14,667 bases of DNA from DAIOHQ01 sp036744635 (lineage in GTDB: Bacteria; Planctomycetota; Phycisphaerae; Tepidisphaerales; Tepidisphaeraceae): the NCBI GenBank assembly GCA_036744635.1, contig DAIOHQ010000111.1, positions 1-14,667 of the forward strand. Reading direction: 5' to 3'. The position numbers were made by a program, and so were the translations under genes. The first letter of the stretch is position 1. Each line of letters begins with the position of its first letter. The notes under the pieces were generated by a model. That model was not told the DNA's origin and searched no databases. It was given only the letters and a program-made list of their open reading frames with translations. This document shows positions 12,621 through 14,667 of this stretch, piece after piece.

Positions 12621-14057
12621 TCACATGTTTTCGAATGCCACCGACTCCACGAGCCGGGGGTCCATTCTTGGCCGCAGGCTGTGCCGGGCGAGCAGGCGCA
12701 CAAACGCGGCCAGGAAAATCCCGCCGATGCCTACGAAGGTCACCACGTCCAGAAGGCCGAAGTACGCCTTGCCATCGAGTTCGGGAACGATAAGCCAGTA
12801 GAGGTCGATCCAATGGAACACCAGCAGCCAAACCGCCCAAAACGCCAGCGCCGTCTTGCGGCGCTTGACGTGGCGGGAGAGGAGCCCGGCAAAGGGGATC
12901 AGCAGATTGCCAAAGAGCAGGGCGATGGCGACGCCGCTCCAGACATTGGCGCCGCCGTGGGCGGTGCTGGCCCCGCGCCGGACCAGCCAGCCGGTTTCTT
13001 CCGGGATGCTGGCGTACCAGATGAGCATGTACTGGCTGAAGGCGATGTAGCCCCAGAAGAAGACAAAGCCGAAGAGCCATTTGCCCAGGTCATGGTAATG
13101 CTCGTTGTTGACGCTGCGTTGCAGGTATCCCCAGTGCTGCATGAGCATCAGGATCAGGATAAGCGTGGCCAAGCCGCTAACCACCGAGCCGGCAAAGAGG
13201 TAAACGCCGAAGATGGTGCTGTACCAGTGCGGGTCGAGCGACATGACCAGGTCAAAGACAGCAAAGGTGAGCGTCAGCCCGAGCACAATGAGCGCAGGGG
13301 CGCTGAGCGTCTGCATGCGCATGGTGGCGGCGGCGGCGGCGGAGGGGGAGCCGCTGATGTCCTGCTTCCAGGATTGCCGCCAGTACCAGTGCCCCATCAG
13401 TGACCAGACCACGAAATAGCACAGGATGCGGGCGATAAAGAAATGGCCGTTGAGCCAGGAGCGCTTGGACAGGGTCAGCTCATCGGGCGGCTGCACGCCA
13501 TGGGCGCTGGGATGCTCCTCGAGTTGTGGGGCGGCGGAAAAGGGGTCAGACCCCGTTGTGCGCAGCACCCTTGGGGCCGTTCCGGCAACGGGGTCTGACC
13601 CCTTTTCCGCCCCCTTTTCCGCCCCTGACCCCTTTTCCGCCCCGAGCTGGTGTGGAATGGGTTGGGCCCCCTGGGCCCAGCGATACAGATCGCCGTGGCC
13701 AAGCGCCACCGAAATCAGGATCGGCGCCGACAAAGCCAGCAGGATCGGCATGGTTGCCCCCAGCGCCTCGGCCACCCGGCGCACGCTGACGCTCCAACCG
13801 GCGCGGGTCAGGTGCTGGATCAGCACGAAGAAGATCGCTCCGAGGGCGATGGTCAGGAAGAAACAGAAGCTGACCAGATAGGTGAAAAAGAAGCGGCGGA
13901 AGCTGGGATCGATGACATAGCCCAGGAGCAGGGAGGCGAGCAGGCCAACGATGCCGGCCACGCTGGCCGTGCGGTAGGCGGGCCAGGCGCTGGCCGCCAG
14001 GTTGAGCCTCTCGCGCGGGGCAGGGGGGGTCTCGGATTGTTCTGCGTGTGCTGACAA
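12621..14057 (-). CDS. actF: Alternative complex III quinol-oxidising membrane subunit ActF, 478 aa
   Basis: Integral-membrane subunit of alternative complex III (quinol:cytochrome c oxidoreductase), a NrfD-like fold with about ten transmembrane helices, in the inner membrane. Recognisable family stretches include GLLASLLLGYVIDPSFRRFF, FAVFDLVMSLDPHWYSTIFG, LGKWLFGFVFFWGYIAFSQY, MLIWYASIPEETGW and FHWIDLYWLIVP. The start is taken as TTG at 14057, with GGAG 8 nt upstream and 32 nt after actE; no ATG or GTG fits, and the open frame to 14312 merely overlaps actE. Residues about 139-176 (GAEKGSGAEKG...GSDPFSA) are an in-frame insertion encoded by a palindromic repeat, in the loop between HGDLYRWA and LSKRSWLNGHFF. 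The membrane parts are intact, so the protein is probably functional. Confidence 0.93.
   Translation of the reverse strand: MSAHAEQSETPPAPRERLNLAASAWPAYRTASVAGIVGLLASLLLGYVIDPSFRRFFFTYLVSFCFFLTIALGAIFFVLIQHLTRAGWSVSVRRVAEALGATMPILLALSAPILISVALGHGDLYRWAQGAQPIPHQLGAEKGSGAEKGAEKGSDPVAGTAPRVLRTTGSDPFSAAPQLEEHPSAHGVQPPDELTLSKRSWLNGHFFIARILCYFVVWSLMGHWYWRQSWKQDISGSPSAAAAATMRMQTLSAPALIVLGLTLTFAVFDLVMSLDPHWYSTIFGVYLFAGSVVSGLATLILILMLMQHWGYLQRSVNNEHYHDLGKWLFGFVFFWGYIAFSQYMLIWYASIPEETGWLVRRGASTAHGGANVWSGVAIALLFGNLLIPFAGLLSRHVKRRKTALAFWAVWLLVFHWIDLYWLIVPELDGKAYFGLLDVVTFVGIGGIFLAAFVRLLARHSLRPRMDPRLVESVAFENM
13533..13642. repeat. Palindromic repeat inserted in frame in actF
   Basis: Positions 13533-13558 and 13586-13611 are perfect 26-bp inverted repeats (core GGGGTCAGACCCC) around a 27-nt loop. 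They are followed on the plus strand by further head-to-tail copies of CCTTTTCCGCCCC ending about 13642. The whole block is about 110 bp, has no stop in the actF frame, and encodes about 37 residues of AEKG/GSDP repeats. It has the features of a REP-like mobile palindrome tolerated in a loop. Confidence 0.85.
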
Positions 14058-14089
14058 CTCAAAGACTCCAACCCCCCCTAGAACCGGGG

Positions 14090-14667
14090 CTACTTCAACT
14101 TCTCCAGCGTCTGCGGCGGTACGGCCTGCGCCGGCGCCTCCTGGCTTAGCTGCAATGCGCGGAGGTAGGCGACAATTGCCCAGCGATCCTCCACCGGAAT
14201 TTGGGCGCCGTAACCGGGCATGTTGCGGATGCCGTTGTTGATCGTGTTGTACAAGTGCCCATCCGGCCGGCCGCGTACGGTCTCGCCGTGCAGGTCGGCG
14301 GCGGGCGTCCACTGCGCTTCGGACTTCACCTGCAGCTCAAGGGCCCGCTCGTTGACCGGCCCATGGCCGTAGCCGTCCAGGCCGTGGCAGGTGGCGCAGT
14401 AGATATTGAATCGCTGCTGGCCGCGCTTCAGAAGATGCTCCGTGAGTTTGATTTGCGGCGGCAGACCGTCGAAGAAATGCGCATCCCACGTTCCCGCTTC
14501 CTCGTTGAGTTTCCGGGAAAATCCGCGGTAGTAGTGATCATCTTCCTGCAATTGCCCGCGGGCGACCGACCCTTCGATGACCGGGCGGTCGGCCCGGCTG
14601 TCAGCGAAGATCGGACTGAACACCTGGGCCCGATACCCGGGCTGTTTGTCCATATCCTGAAACAGAT
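14090..14667 (-). CDS. actE: Alternative complex III monohaem cytochrome subunit ActE (5' end outside window)
   Basis: Periplasmic cytochrome c subunit of alternative complex III, passing electrons from the quinol-oxidising module to the oxidase. The visible part has the family-typical opening QDMDKQPGYRAQVF, then FADSRADRPVIEGSVARGQL. Counted from the Met at 14653, the haem site CATCH is at residues 86-90 and M145 (NMPGYG) is the probable distal ligand. A Met at 14653 could be read as the start, but the frame stays open to the window edge (LFQD precedes it). ActE proteins normally carry an export signal with a lipobox upstream of a QDM(H/D)xQP segment, so I treat the gene as truncated by the window. 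It is the first act gene visible, 32 nt before actF; actA-actD would be expected further right. Confidence 0.93.
   Translation of the reverse strand, partial: LFQDMDKQPGYRAQVFSPIFADSRADRPVIEGSVARGQLQEDDHYYRGFSRKLNEEAGTWDAHFFDGLPPQIKLTEHLLKRGQQRFNIYCATCHGLDGYGHGPVNERALELQVKSEAQWTPAADLHGETVRGRPDGHLYNTINNGIRNMPGYGAQIPVEDRWAIVAYLRALQLSQEAPAQAVPPQTLEKLK

Noticed and set aside
12576..13403. 275-aa plus-strand open frame
   Set aside because: Antisense to actF, whose family motifs are unmistakable; charged low-complexity product.
14058..14312. N-terminal extension of actF to 14312
   Set aside because: Overlaps actE in another frame and reads as Arg-rich nonsense; TTG at 14057 has a good ribosome-binding site and normal spacing.

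Overview
The window is a high-GC bacterial chromosome segment, most likely from Planctomycetota or a close relative. That is an inference from the gene content (an alternative complex III plus caa3-type oxidase cluster with a coxA-coxC fusion, a DUF2203 protein, a long flotillin-like protein), from the Thr/Pro-rich protein tails, and from the many GC-rich palindromic repeats. No rRNA or tRNA is present to fix the taxonomy. Both ends cut genes: atpD on the left (3' end missing) and actE on the right (5' end missing).

Left part (1-5460): the first 97 codons of atpD (F1 ATP synthase beta) leave the window on the minus strand. A nested palindromic repeat, a small unrecognised plus-strand gene and a perfect 28-bp inverted repeat follow. 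A 744-aa SPFH/flotillin-like membrane protein (minus) and a DUF2203 protein (plus) diverge from a 323-bp promoter region. The plus-strand sat gene (ATP sulfurylase) follows and ends at a strong palindrome against the convergent minus-strand genes.

Middle (5461-7872): a three-gene minus-strand unit with its own AT-rich promoter encodes a periplasmic monohaem cytochrome c, an outer-membrane beta-barrel porin and a small lipoprotein monohaem cytochrome. Together they form a candidate envelope electron-transfer cassette.

Right part (8005-14667): a minus-strand respiratory operon, actE - actF - small membrane protein - coxB (CuA plus cytochrome c) - coxA/coxC fusion - coxD (subunit IV). The logic is quinol oxidation by alternative complex III, electron transfer to the CuA and haem c of subunit II, then delivery to the fused subunit I/III. 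Subunit II looks fully functional. Subunit I keeps its three haem-ligand histidines and the active-site Tyr, but a CuB-ligand His is Gln and the canonical D-channel, K-channel, helix-VI Glu and Mg-site residues are replaced. The enzyme at the end of this chain is therefore not a standard oxygen reductase by sequence. This is the most interesting signal in the window. Two genes of the same operon (actF and coxA) also carry GC-rich palindromic repeats in frame in their coding sequence.
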